Shown piece by piece: positions 52,761-60,686 of a DNA stretch of 64,000 nt (the first letter of the stretch is position 1; the number at the start of each line of letters is the position of its first letter). The translations under genes and the position numbers were made by a program. Below the pieces are notes generated by a model that worked only from the letters and a program-made list of their open reading frames with translations, did no database searches and was not told the origin of the DNA. Source of the stretch: JBCBTJ01 sp039818665 (GTDB lineage Bacteria > Pseudomonadota > Alphaproteobacteria > Caulobacterales > Hyphomonadaceae); assembly GCA_039818665.1 (NCBI GenBank), contig JBCBTJ010000008.1, positions 9,894-73,893 of the forward strand, read 5' to 3'.

Positions 52761-53147
52761 CTAGATCGGCAGTCCAAGCTCCGTAGCCCGTTCGGGAACG
52801 TATTGAATGAGGATCGCTTCATTGCCCTCGGTGTCGGCGAACTGGACCAACTCGCCGACGCCCGGGATGGTGTGCGACGGGCCGATCACCCGCCCGCCGG
52901 CCGCCTCGACCTTTGTCATCGACGCCTTGAGATCATCGACCGCGATCGAACATTCGAAGCCCTTGCGCCCCTCAGGCGGCGGCTCCCGGCGCGCCTGCAA
53001 CGCCCCGTGCACGCCAGCCTCGTGGATCAAATAAAAGCCCGGCGGGCCCCAGGATTCGAACCGCCACGCGAACACGGCTTCGTAAAACGCCCGCGCCCTG
53101 TCGACGTCGTCTGCTTCGATTGCGAAATGGGCGAGTTTGTTGGGCAT
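52761..53147 (-). CDS. VOC/glyoxalase-fold protein
   Basis: A 128-residue vicinal-oxygen-chelate protein with two beta-alpha-beta-beta-beta modules: MPNKLAHFAIEADDVDRARAFYEAVFAWRFESW and GFECSIAVDDLKASMTKVEAAGGRVIGPSH ... LVQFADTEGNEAILIQY. Putative metal ligands are His7 and the late Glu in GNEAILI. The ATG at 53147 follows GAGGAGACC. It is divergent from the AraC gene (78-base gap) and lies upstream of selA on the same strand, with a 79-base gap. A detoxification or small-molecule-binding function is typical, but there is no specific evidence. Confidence 0.88.
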   Translation of the reverse strand: MPNKLAHFAIEADDVDRARAFYEAVFAWRFESWGPPGFYLIHEAGVHGALQARREPPPEGRKGFECSIAVDDLKASMTKVEAAGGRVIGPSHTIPGVGELVQFADTEGNEAILIQYVPERATELGLPI

Positions 53148-53225
53148 GATCGGTCTCCTCTTCGGCGCCACTCTAGCCGCATGGGGATTGGCGCGCAGTC
53201 GCGCGGACGCCATATTTGTTCTAGA

Positions 53226-53984
53226 ATGCGTCAAACCACGACACCTGACGACGAGCGCCGCTTCCTCGTCCGCTCGTTGAGCATCGATTATGGCGCGAGC
53301 TGCCGAGAGCATCCGCACGCGCATGCCTGGCCTCAGATCATCTATGCGCGCTCCGGCGCCGTTCGGGTGGAGATCGATCGGTCGATCTGGATGATCCCGC
53401 CGCGCCGCGCCCTGTGGGCGCCGGCGGGCGTCACTCACGCTTTGACCATGGCCGGGCCTGTCCGGCTGCGCACGCTTTATCTCCGTCCAGACCTTGCGCC
53501 CTCTGAGACCCGCATTCGCGGCTTCGACGTTTGCGGCCTGCTCCACGAAGCGATCCTGCGCGCCTGCGACTTCCAATTCCTTGACGAGCGCGAGCCCGCT
53601 CACCGCCGCCTATGCGGCGTGCTCTTGGACGAGATCGCGACCGCGCCGACCGCCTCGTTCCAAACCCCGATGCCCGACGATCCGAGGGCCCGGCGACTGG
53701 CTGAACAATTACTCGAAGTCGGCGCGGATCAACCAGATCTCCGCGCAATGTGCGCGAAAGCCGGCCTTAGCCGCCGCACGGCCGAACGCCTGTTCGAAGC
53801 CGAGACCGGACTGTCGCCCGCACGCTGGCGGCGCGTCGCAAGGCTGTCCCTCGCCCTGCAGGATTTGGCCGAAGGCGCGAGCATTGAAGACACCGCGGAA
53901 CGCGCGGGATATCGCAGCCGCGCCGCCTTTAGCGAGGCCTTCTCTCGAACCTTCGGCCAAGCTCCGGCGAAGACGCGCCGCTGA
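53226..53984 (+). CDS. AraC-family transcriptional regulator
   Basis: A 252-residue regulator with an N-terminal cupin-like sensing domain (CREHPHAHAWPQIIYARSGAVRVEIDRSIWMIPPRRALWAPAGVTHALTMAGPV). Two C-terminal helix-turn-helix motifs follow: DLRAMCAKAGLSRRTAERLFEAETGLSPARWRRVARLSLALQDL and SIEDTAERAGYRSRAAFSEAFSRTFGQAPAKTR, both with the AraC/XylS pattern. The ATG at 53226 is the first in a credible context. It is divergent from the VOC gene, which it probably regulates. The His-rich H-P-H-A-H-A-W start is the usual metal- or ligand-cupin motif. The inducer is unknown. Confidence 0.94.
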   Translation: MRQTTTPDDERRFLVRSLSIDYGASCREHPHAHAWPQIIYARSGAVRVEIDRSIWMIPPRRALWAPAGVTHALTMAGPVRLRTLYLRPDLAPSETRIRGFDVCGLLHEAILRACDFQFLDEREPAHRRLCGVLLDEIATAPTASFQTPMPDDPRARRLAEQLLEVGADQPDLRAMCAKAGLSRRTAERLFEAETGLSPARWRRVARLSLALQDLAEGASIEDTAERAGYRSRAAFSEAFSRTFGQAPAKTRR

Positions 53985-54080
53985 CTACCCGGCGGGGCCG
54001 TGAGATCACGCGCCGCAGCGCGCGCCGATTGCGCCCCGCCGGCCAAGCGCTCAAATTGATCTCGACCACGGAGCCCACCC

Positions 54081-54833
54081 ATGAGCCAATCCGCCGACCT
54101 GTCAGACTTGTTGAATGCAGCCCAGCGCGTGGTCGTGTTCACCGGCGCTGGCATCTCCACCGAAAGCGGCATCCCGGATTTCCGCAGTCCAGGCGGGGTC
54201 TGGAGCAAGATGTCGCCGATATACTTCGACCAGTTCGTCTCCTCTCGCGAGATGCGCCGGGAGTCCTGGAACCGTGTGTTCAATCGCACTGCGGGCTGGA
54301 CCGGGGCCTCGCCCAACGCCGGACACCACGCGGTGACCAAGCTGCTCAAGATGGGCAAGGCCAGCATGATCATCACGCAGAACGTCGACAATCTGCACCA
54401 AGACTCCGGCGCGCCCGAGGACAAAGTAATCGAAGTCCACGGCAACGCGACCTATGCGAAATGCCTGGAGTGCGCGGCGCGCTATGAGATCGACGCGCTT
54501 CGGCCGCGCTGGGAGGCCGATGAGGACATCGTCTGCGACGCCTGCGGCGGTCTCATCAAAACCGCGACCATCTCCTTCGGCCAACCCATGCCCGAGGCCG
54601 AGATGACCGCGGCGGACGCAGCGGCGCGCGATTGCGACCTCTTCCTCGTGCTCGGTTCGTCCTTGGTGGTCTACCCCGCAGCGGGCTTGCCGCTCCGCGC
54701 CAAGGCGACCGGCGCGAACCTCGCCATCGTCAATCGCGACCCGACCGACCACGACGCCCTCGCCGATCTGGTCCTGCATGCCGAAATCGGCCCGCTCATG
54801 ACCGACGCCGTGGAGCGCCTGGCGCCGGCCTAG
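54081..54833 (+). CDS. NAD-dependent protein deacylase (sirtuin)
   Basis: A 250-residue Sir2-family enzyme that removes acyl groups from lysines with NAD consumption. Signatures are VVVFTGAGISTESGIPDFRSPGGVWS, MIITQNVDNLHQDSG, and the catalytic His in VIEVHGNATYAKC. The zinc-binding cysteines are in AKCLECAARY and VCDACGG (C-x2-C pairs). FGQPMPEAEM and LVLGSSLVVYPAAGLP complete the NAD site. The protein is cytoplasmic. An ATG with a reasonable upstream sequence begins MSQSADLSDLLNAAQ. Acyl-CoA metabolism is prominent in the window, so acyl-lysine regulation would make sense, but no link is shown. Confidence 0.95.
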   Translation: MSQSADLSDLLNAAQRVVVFTGAGISTESGIPDFRSPGGVWSKMSPIYFDQFVSSREMRRESWNRVFNRTAGWTGASPNAGHHAVTKLLKMGKASMIITQNVDNLHQDSGAPEDKVIEVHGNATYAKCLECAARYEIDALRPRWEADEDIVCDACGGLIKTATISFGQPMPEAEMTAADAAARDCDLFLVLGSSLVVYPAAGLPLRAKATGANLAIVNRDPTDHDALADLVLHAEIGPLMTDAVERLAPA

Positions 54834-55041
54834 ACCTCGCAACGGACGCGTGAGAATGCATCGGCGCTGTAGCGCGCACTGTAAAACGCATTGCTCAGCA
54901 CACGCATCTGTCGCATCGACATACCGTTCACTGACATACACATTCTAAAAAAAGACCGCGTCCGCGCCGGCCCGTCCGCTCCCCAGGCGAGTTGGCCGGA
55001 GATTTGCAGGGCGCTGGTTGAGTGTTTCGTTGGAGGTGGTC

Positions 55042-56058
55042 ATGGCCCGTAGTTCGGCGACTGTGGTTGTCACGCAGCGCGAGCGGTTCAGCACGAGCCG
55101 GCAGTCCTTGGAGAGTCTGCTCGAGACCGTCGATCCGGCGCAGATCGTGCTTGTCGACGGCGCTTCGCCGGCCGAGACCGCGGACTTTCTTAGCGCCAAG
55201 GCGCGCGAAGCCGACATCCGCTTGATCCGTAAAGAGCGTTTCCTCTCGCCAAATCAAGCGCGCAATATCGGCCTCGCCGCGGTCGATACCGACTATGTCG
55301 CTTTCGTTGAAAACGATGTTCTGTTCACGGAAGGCTGGCTCGACGCGCTGGTGCGCTGCGCCGAAGAAACCGGAGCCGACGTCGTCGCGCCGCTGATTTG
55401 CCAAGGCTTGCCGGCGCACGAGACCATTCACCATGCGGGCGGGCGCTATCACGACCATCCCGAAGCGAGCGCCTTCTTCCTAGACGCCCAAGGCGAAGAG
55501 CGCGACTTCATCGAAGACATGATCGCCCATGGCGAACCGCTTGAAGACCACCGCGACACGCTGAAGCGCGAGCCGACGGGGTATTGCGAGTTTCATTGCG
55601 TGCTTGTGCGCCGGTCCGTCTTTGAGAAGACGGGCCCCTTCGATGAAAACATGTTGTCGACGAAGGAGCACATCGATTTCTGCATGGGCGTCCATCAGGC
55701 CGGCGGCCGTGTTTATTTCGAGCCCGCCTCGGTGGTGACCTACGTTTTTCCCTGCGGGGCCTCGCCGCTCGAGCGCGCCGACTGGCCTTTCTTCGCGCTT
55801 CGCTGGAGCGATGATTGGGGCCGGCGCAGCCTTGAGCACTTCCATGCCAAGTGGCGGCTCAAGAAAACCGAGTACATCGCCGACAAGATGAAGATCTATT
55901 CCGGCCGCCGAATGGAGGGCATGGTGCGCCCGCTGGTGCGCCGCTTGCCGATCGTCGGGCAGTCTAAATTCCTCACCCGCGCCGTTTGCCGCGTCATCCG
56001 CCCGTTCGAACGCCTAAGAAACGCGCAAATTACCGCCGCCCACGCGCGTTCTCTGTAG
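55042..56058 (+). CDS. GT2-type glycosyltransferase
   Basis: A 338-residue family 2 glycosyltransferase. The ATG at 55042 has TTGGAGG upstream; the 55018 start is less likely. The N-terminal nucleotide-binding fold has TVVVTQRERFSTSRQSLESLLETVDPAQIVLVDGASP and SPNQARNIGLAAVDTDYVAFVENDVLF, in which the E-N-D stretch replaces the usual D-x-D metal site. FHCVLVRRSVFEKTGPFDENMLSTKEHIDFCMGV is the acceptor/base region. It opens a surface-polysaccharide group with a flippase and two other glycosyltransferases. Sugar specificity is unknown. Confidence 0.9.
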   Translation: MARSSATVVVTQRERFSTSRQSLESLLETVDPAQIVLVDGASPAETADFLSAKAREADIRLIRKERFLSPNQARNIGLAAVDTDYVAFVENDVLFTEGWLDALVRCAEETGADVVAPLICQGLPAHETIHHAGGRYHDHPEASAFFLDAQGEERDFIEDMIAHGEPLEDHRDTLKREPTGYCEFHCVLVRRSVFEKTGPFDENMLSTKEHIDFCMGVHQAGGRVYFEPASVVTYVFPCGASPLERADWPFFALRWSDDWGRRSLEHFHAKWRLKKTEYIADKMKIYSGRRMEGMVRPLVRRLPIVGQSKFLTRAVCRVIRPFERLRNAQITAAHARSL

Positions 56059-56114
56059 CCTGACCCCGCCAAAAGAGGCATTATCCACAGGCAGACCCTG
56101 TGGGGGGCCGCATT

Positions 56115-57590
56115 GTGTCATTCGATCAGAAGATCGTTCACGCCCTCTTTTGGGCCTCGACAGCGAGTTGGCTGAGAATATCTCTCGCCGCGCTGAGCTA
56201 TATTTTGATCGCGCGCTTTATCGGGCCCGAGGCGCTGGGCATCGTCGCGATGACCTTCGCCATTGTCAGCCTGACACGTGTCCTGCTCGGCGAGGCCGTC
56301 ACTGAATCGCTGATCCAGAAAAGAGAGCTCGAAGCGCGCCACAAGGACACGATGTTTTGGTCGCTGGCCATTGGGTCGAGCCTTGTCTTCCTATTGCTCT
56401 GGGCCGCCGCCGGTCCGATCGCGCGCTATTACGGCGAACCTGTCGTCGCGATCATCATGCCCTGGGCGATGCTCAGCGTCGTATTCACCAGCCTCCGCGC
56501 CGTCCCGATGGCCCTGCTGCGCAGGGATTTGAAGTTTCACTGGATCGGTCTTGCAGAAACATCCGCAGAGGTGCTCGCGGCGATCGCCGGGATCGGCCTC
56601 GCCCTCGCCGGCTACGGCGTGTGGAGCCTCGTCGCGCTATATGTCGTCCGGAATTTCGTGGCGTTCGCGGTCACCATCGCGTTCGCCAAATGGACGCCGG
56701 GCGCCAAGGCGGAGTTGGCCGCATTCCGCGAGCTGTTCGGCTTCAACTCGGCCATGGTGATCAACACGGCGCTGTATCGGCTGCAGCGTGAACTTCCAGT
56801 GCTAATCGCCGGCCCGGTGCTCGGCGCGACGCTAACCGGCTACATTTCCGCCGCGCAGCGTCTTGCGGTGATGCTGGCCGATCTCACTGTCTTACCGCTC
56901 GCCCAGGTCGCCATGCCCGGCTTTTCGAGCCTCTCGACCAATGCGGCCATTCTCAAACTCAACAAACGGTTCATGACCCTCGCCGCCTTGATCGTGTGTC
57001 CGGCGTTTATCGGGTTGATCTGCGTGGCTCCCCAAGCGGTGCCTTTGATTTTGGGCGCCGAATACGCGCCGGCTGTTCCGGTCGTACAGCTCCAGGCGTT
57101 GGTCGTTCTGTGCATCGCGGGCGCGTATTTCAACTCCACCGTATTGCGCGCCAAAGGCCGGCCAGACCTTCAAGCCGTGGCCACATTGGTCAGCGTCATA
57201 ATGACGGCGGTGTTCGTTTACGCCATGAAGGACGCTGGCGTCCTCGCCGTCGCGGTCGCCGTCGCGATGGGCTACTATTTCAGCTGGCCCGTGATCCTTT
57301 ACGCCGTCAAATACCTCACTGGGGCGAGCATGACGTCGCTCGTCGAGCCGTTCGGCCGCCCTCTGATCGCCGCGAGCGTCATGGCGGCCGCCGTTCTGGG
57401 CTGGATCGCAGCAGGGCCGATACAACAGTCTCCCTTAGCGATGATGATGGCGGCGATTGTCCTTGGCGCCCTCGCCTATGGCGCGGCGGTCCTGGTTTTC
57501 GCGCGGCGCGCGATCGACGAGACCATAACTTGGCTCAAGGCCTGGCGGTCGGAAACCACAACGCCGCGAGGCGCCCCCGCGGACATTTGA
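56115..57590 (+). CDS. Polysaccharide flippase (MOP/Wzx-like)
   Basis: A 491-residue polytopic inner-membrane protein with about 12-14 helices and the polysaccharide-transporter pattern: ISLAALSYILIARFIGPEALGIVAMTFAIVSLTRVLLGEAVTESLIQK near the start. Later helices contain GFNSAMVINTALYRLQRELPVLIAGPVLGATLTGYISAAQRLAVMLADL. GTG at 56115 is preferred to GTG at 56100 because a GGGGGG site lies a few bases upstream. It probably moves lipid-linked sugars across the membrane for a surface glycan made by the neighbouring glycosyltransferases. The substrate is unknown. Confidence 0.9.
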   Translation: MSFDQKIVHALFWASTASWLRISLAALSYILIARFIGPEALGIVAMTFAIVSLTRVLLGEAVTESLIQKRELEARHKDTMFWSLAIGSSLVFLLLWAAAGPIARYYGEPVVAIIMPWAMLSVVFTSLRAVPMALLRRDLKFHWIGLAETSAEVLAAIAGIGLALAGYGVWSLVALYVVRNFVAFAVTIAFAKWTPGAKAELAAFRELFGFNSAMVINTALYRLQRELPVLIAGPVLGATLTGYISAAQRLAVMLADLTVLPLAQVAMPGFSSLSTNAAILKLNKRFMTLAALIVCPAFIGLICVAPQAVPLILGAEYAPAVPVVQLQALVVLCIAGAYFNSTVLRAKGRPDLQAVATLVSVIMTAVFVYAMKDAGVLAVAVAVAMGYYFSWPVILYAVKYLTGASMTSLVEPFGRPLIAASVMAAAVLGWIAAGPIQQSPLAMMMAAIVLGALAYGAAVLVFARRAIDETITWLKAWRSETTTPRGAPADI

Positions 57591-57593
57591 CGA

Positions 57594-58640
57594 TCAATCG
57601 AGAACCCGGATCGTGCGGTCGTACATGCGCTCAAGGAACCGGCGCGGCCCGCTCGGCAGATATAGGCCGGCGGTGGCGAAGGCCCGCTTCCAAAATTGTC
57701 GTTCCCGCATGAGCCGCAAGGGCTTCAATCTCCAAGCCGAGATGAATTGCGCGCGCGCGTCGCCGAACGCGCCGACTTCTTGGGCGAGCGAGCTCCAGTA
57801 GAGCTTGACCCGAGCCAGCGCGAGCGCTTCCACCCGCGCGACACGTTCCGGATGCGCCGAGCGCGCCTTGTCCACGGCGCGCCGCCAATTCTCCTGCATG
57901 CGGTCCAAGACGCTGGTTGTCTGCGCTCCATGGCGGCGGTGATCGACCAGGGGCTCCCACACGCAGTCGATCCGATCGCCGCCGCCGCGCGCCACGCGCA
58001 ACCAAAGCTCGAAATCACCGCAAGACCTAAAGCTCTCGTCAAACCCGCCGAGGTCGAGCAGCGCCTGGCGCCGCGCCAGCACGCCCGTCATCGTGTGGAT
58101 CGGGTTTGAGACGATGATCTCTTCCAGCGAGAACCCGCCGTGCGGCCGGCCGATCGCGCCGTGCCGAACTCCGTCGGCGTCGATATACCGGACCAGGGGA
58201 AAGACGACGTCCGGCCGCGACGCGCCCGGCGCGTGCATTCGAGACAGCAAGGTCTCAGCGACTTCCGGATCGCAACGATCGTCTGAGTCCACGAAAAGTA
58301 TGAAATCCGCCCGGGCCGCCTTTATCCCAGCGTTGCGCGCCGGCGACGGCCCGGCATTGACCTGCGACAAGACTTTGAACGGCACGCCGCGCGCCTCGGC
58401 TTCGCCGGCGAGCGTCGCCAATAAAGCCGGCGTCCCGTCCGTCGACCCGTCGTCGACAATAATGATCTCGAAGTCGTCCACCGTCTGCGCGAAGAGCGAC
58501 TCCACGCATTCTCGGAGATATCGATCGGAGTTAAAGACGGGAACGACGATACTGACGCGCGGGGCGCCCTGAGCTCTGCGCGCTCCGTCGTCCAAAGCGG
58601 CGTCGGGGCCGCTCGGGCTCGTAGGTTTCTGCGCGTCCAT
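57594..58640 (-). CDS. GT2-type glycosyltransferase
   Basis: A 348-residue family 2 glycosyltransferase on the strand opposite to its neighbours. The GT-A fold begins RVSIVVPVFNSDRYLRECVESLFAQTVDDFEIIIVDDGSTDGTPALLATL, then PSPARNAGIKAARADFILFVDSDDRCDPEVAETLLSRM with the D-S-D-D metal site. GFDESFRSCGDFELWLRVARG is the acceptor region. It has a disordered N-terminus of about 27 residues. It meets the flippase gene tail to tail with 3 bases between, and its start is 134 bases from the divergent GT4 gene. The sugar and acceptor are not known. Confidence 0.93.
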   Translation of the reverse strand: MDAQKPTSPSGPDAALDDGARRAQGAPRVSIVVPVFNSDRYLRECVESLFAQTVDDFEIIIVDDGSTDGTPALLATLAGEAEARGVPFKVLSQVNAGPSPARNAGIKAARADFILFVDSDDRCDPEVAETLLSRMHAPGASRPDVVFPLVRYIDADGVRHGAIGRPHGGFSLEEIIVSNPIHTMTGVLARRQALLDLGGFDESFRSCGDFELWLRVARGGGDRIDCVWEPLVDHRRHGAQTTSVLDRMQENWRRAVDKARSAHPERVARVEALALARVKLYWSSLAQEVGAFGDARAQFISAWRLKPLRLMRERQFWKRAFATAGLYLPSGPRRFLERMYDRTIRVLD

Positions 58641-58774
58641 CTATATTGTCGTCCCAAGCTAAACGAATTGGTTCATCTATACCTGTAAATGGTTTTGTAG
58701 TTCCTACTCAGAAACCTGTTCAGTCGCGCATTAATCGAGGCCCCACCCCACAGCATGACTGCACTTTCCTACAC
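58641..58774. promoter_or_regulatory. AT-rich divergent promoter region
   Basis: This 134-base gap separates two divergent glycosyltransferase genes and is clearly richer in A and T than its surroundings, with stretches such as TTGGTTCATCTATACC and TAAATGGTTTTGTAG. Such composition suggests that both promoters lie here. No exact sigma-factor site can be assigned, and no repressor-type palindrome is obvious. Confidence 0.45.
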
Positions 58775-60070
58775 ATGCTTATGATTAACAGTCCGCGACA
58801 ACAAGATTCGCCTCTCGAGACCAATGGAGATGGAACGCGCAGTCTGCGGATTGGCGTCGTCGCGCACGCGTTTCCGCTGCTTTCAGAGACCTTCGTCACC
58901 AATCAGACGCTTGGCCTCCTCGCCCTCGGCCACGATGTCGAGATCCTCGCACTGCACGCCGGCGCGCCGACCAAAAGCGCGCTCACGGCCGCCGGCGTCA
59001 ATCCGTCGTTCGCCGTCCGGATCGCCACCCCCACCCGGTCAGGCGCGGCCTGGGAGAAGCTGCTTCGCACCGGGGCCGGGCTAATCGGCGACCCCGGCCT
59101 CGCCGCGCGGGCGCTTCCCATGGGCTGGCGCGCCCGGCCGCGCATGGCCGGAGCTTTTCTGCAAGCGCAGATGCTGAAGCGGCGCGCACCTTATGACGTG
59201 GTCCACGCCCAGTTCGGGGATCTCGGCCTCGCCGCCCTGCGCCAGATCGAGCTCGGCGCGCTCTCGACGCGCAAGCTCGTTGTCCATTTCCGCGGCTATG
59301 ATCTCGGGCAATTTGTTCGAAAGCACGGCGAGGACGTCTATGAGGCGGTCTTCGCCCGCGCCGATCACATGCTCACCAATTGCGAGCATTTTCGACGAAA
59401 GATCATCAGTCTTGGCGGCCCGGCCGAGCGCGTCAGCGTCATTGGATCCGGCGTCGATACCGACCTATTTCCATTCGTCGAGCGCATGCAAAACGGCGAG
59501 GCCGGCGAGATCCGCATCGCCGCGGTCGGCCGGCTCATCGAGAAGAAGGGCTTCGAATACGCCCTGCGCGCTGTCGCAGGGCTCAGCCAAGCTGGACGCA
59601 ATGTCCGCTTCGAACTCGCCGGCGACGGGCCGCTGCGGGCCGAGCTGGCCGCCCTCGCCGCCGAGCTCGGCGTCGCCGCCGACACCGTCTTCCACGGCCA
59701 AGCGACCCAGCCGCAAGTGGCCGAACTGCTCGCCCGCGCCGACCTCTTCATCGCCCCCAGCGTGACCGCCTCGAACGGCGATGAAGACGCCGCCATCAAC
59801 ACGCTGAAAGAGGCGATGCTGTCAGGCTTGCCCGTCGTCTCCACCCGGCACGGCGGCATCCCCGAATTGGTCGAGCACGGCGTCTCCGGCTACCTCGCCC
59901 CGGAGCGCGACGCGGCGGCGCTGAAAGCCTGCCTGGAACGCCTGCTGGCGGAGCGGGACCGCTGGCTCGAAATGGGCCGCGCCGGGCGCGCTCGCGTTTT
60001 GGACGCCTATGACCGGCGGCGCGTCAATGAGCGGATCGAAGCGCTCTACCGCCGGCTTCTCGCCGCCTAA
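58775..60070 (+). CDS. GT4-type glycosyltransferase
   Basis: A 431-residue retaining glycosyltransferase of the GT-B fold. ATG at 58775 is preferred to the open frame at 58646 because the upstream sequence is AT-rich and non-coding in character; the real start could also be 58781. Early segments are LRIGVVAHAFPLLSETFVTNQTLGLLALGHDVEILALHAG and RKLVVHFRGYDLGQFV. The C-terminal domain has IRIAAVGRLIEKKGFEYALRAVAGL, RFELAGDGPLRAELAALAAELGV, and SVTASNGDEDAAINTLKEAMLSGLPVVSTRHGGIPELVEHGVSGYL, with the donor-binding E-x7-E-like segment. It is part of the polysaccharide group, and its ATG faces the GT2 gene across a 134-base AT-rich promoter region. Confidence 0.93.
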   Translation: MLMINSPRQQDSPLETNGDGTRSLRIGVVAHAFPLLSETFVTNQTLGLLALGHDVEILALHAGAPTKSALTAAGVNPSFAVRIATPTRSGAAWEKLLRTGAGLIGDPGLAARALPMGWRARPRMAGAFLQAQMLKRRAPYDVVHAQFGDLGLAALRQIELGALSTRKLVVHFRGYDLGQFVRKHGEDVYEAVFARADHMLTNCEHFRRKIISLGGPAERVSVIGSGVDTDLFPFVERMQNGEAGEIRIAAVGRLIEKKGFEYALRAVAGLSQAGRNVRFELAGDGPLRAELAALAAELGVAADTVFHGQATQPQVAELLARADLFIAPSVTASNGDEDAAINTLKEAMLSGLPVVSTRHGGIPELVEHGVSGYLAPERDAAALKACLERLLAERDRWLEMGRAGRARVLDAYDRRRVNERIEALYRRLLAA

Positions 60071-60088
60071 GGTCCGCAGCGCCTGCGC

Positions 60089-60670
60089 TTACGGCTCGAT
60101 GGTTTCGTCCGCTTCAAGCACGACCACCGGCGCGCCTCCGGCATCCAGGCCGGGCTTGCCGTTCTTCTGGCGTGCGGCGACAGCGACCGCCGGATCGCCA
60201 ACCACGACCCGGGCCGCATAGGCGCGCGACGCGCTCGGGCGATCGTCGGGCTCGGCGGTCGCCAGGACGTTCAAGTAATACACCCCGTCAGCCTCGGCGC
60301 TGAACGTCACGGTCCACTCATGCGTCGATTGAAGCGCCATGGAATAGCGCGCCGAACCGTCGCCGCCGGCAATCACGGTCAGCCCATCGTCCCCGCTCGC
60401 CTGCAGGAAGAGCGAGCCGCTCTCATAAGCCTCCTCCACAGTGATCGTCACGGTCCCTGTCTCGCCGACCGCCACGCGCGCCGGCGCTTCATGGGAGAAT
60501 GTCACGGACGCGCCGGGCTTCACCGTCGCGCCATGGTGGTCATGATCATGCTCGTGGTCGTGTTCCGCCATCTTCGTCTCGGCCGATTGGGGCTCCGTAC
60601 AGGCCGCCGCGAGGCCTGCGGCGCTGAAAGCCAGGGCGATCAGGGATGTTTTGGCCATTGGTGTCATCAT
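60089..60670 (-). CDS. Exported His-rich lipoprotein
   Basis: A 193-residue lipoprotein. The signal peptide reads MAKTSLIALAFSAAGLAAAC, with the lipobox LAAAC. Directly after it comes a His/Asp/Glu-rich segment (MAEHDHEHDHDHHG) that could bind metal ions such as Zn, Ni or Cu. The rest is a beta-rich domain (VTFSHEAPARVAVGETGTVTITVEEAYESGSLFLQAS) with no recognised family. The ATG at 60670 is one of two adjacent candidates, and a GAGACG site lies just upstream. It is followed on the same strand, upstream in transcription order, by the HExxH lipoprotein gene, 16 bases away. The two may be functionally linked. Confidence 0.8.
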   Translation of the reverse strand: MMTPMAKTSLIALAFSAAGLAAACTEPQSAETKMAEHDHEHDHDHHGATVKPGASVTFSHEAPARVAVGETGTVTITVEEAYESGSLFLQASGDDGLTVIAGGDGSARYSMALQSTHEWTVTFSAEADGVYYLNVLATAEPDDRPSASRAYAARVVVGDPAVAVAARQKNGKPGLDAGGAPVVVLEADETIEP

Positions 60671-60686
60671 CGTCTCTCTTTCGGTC

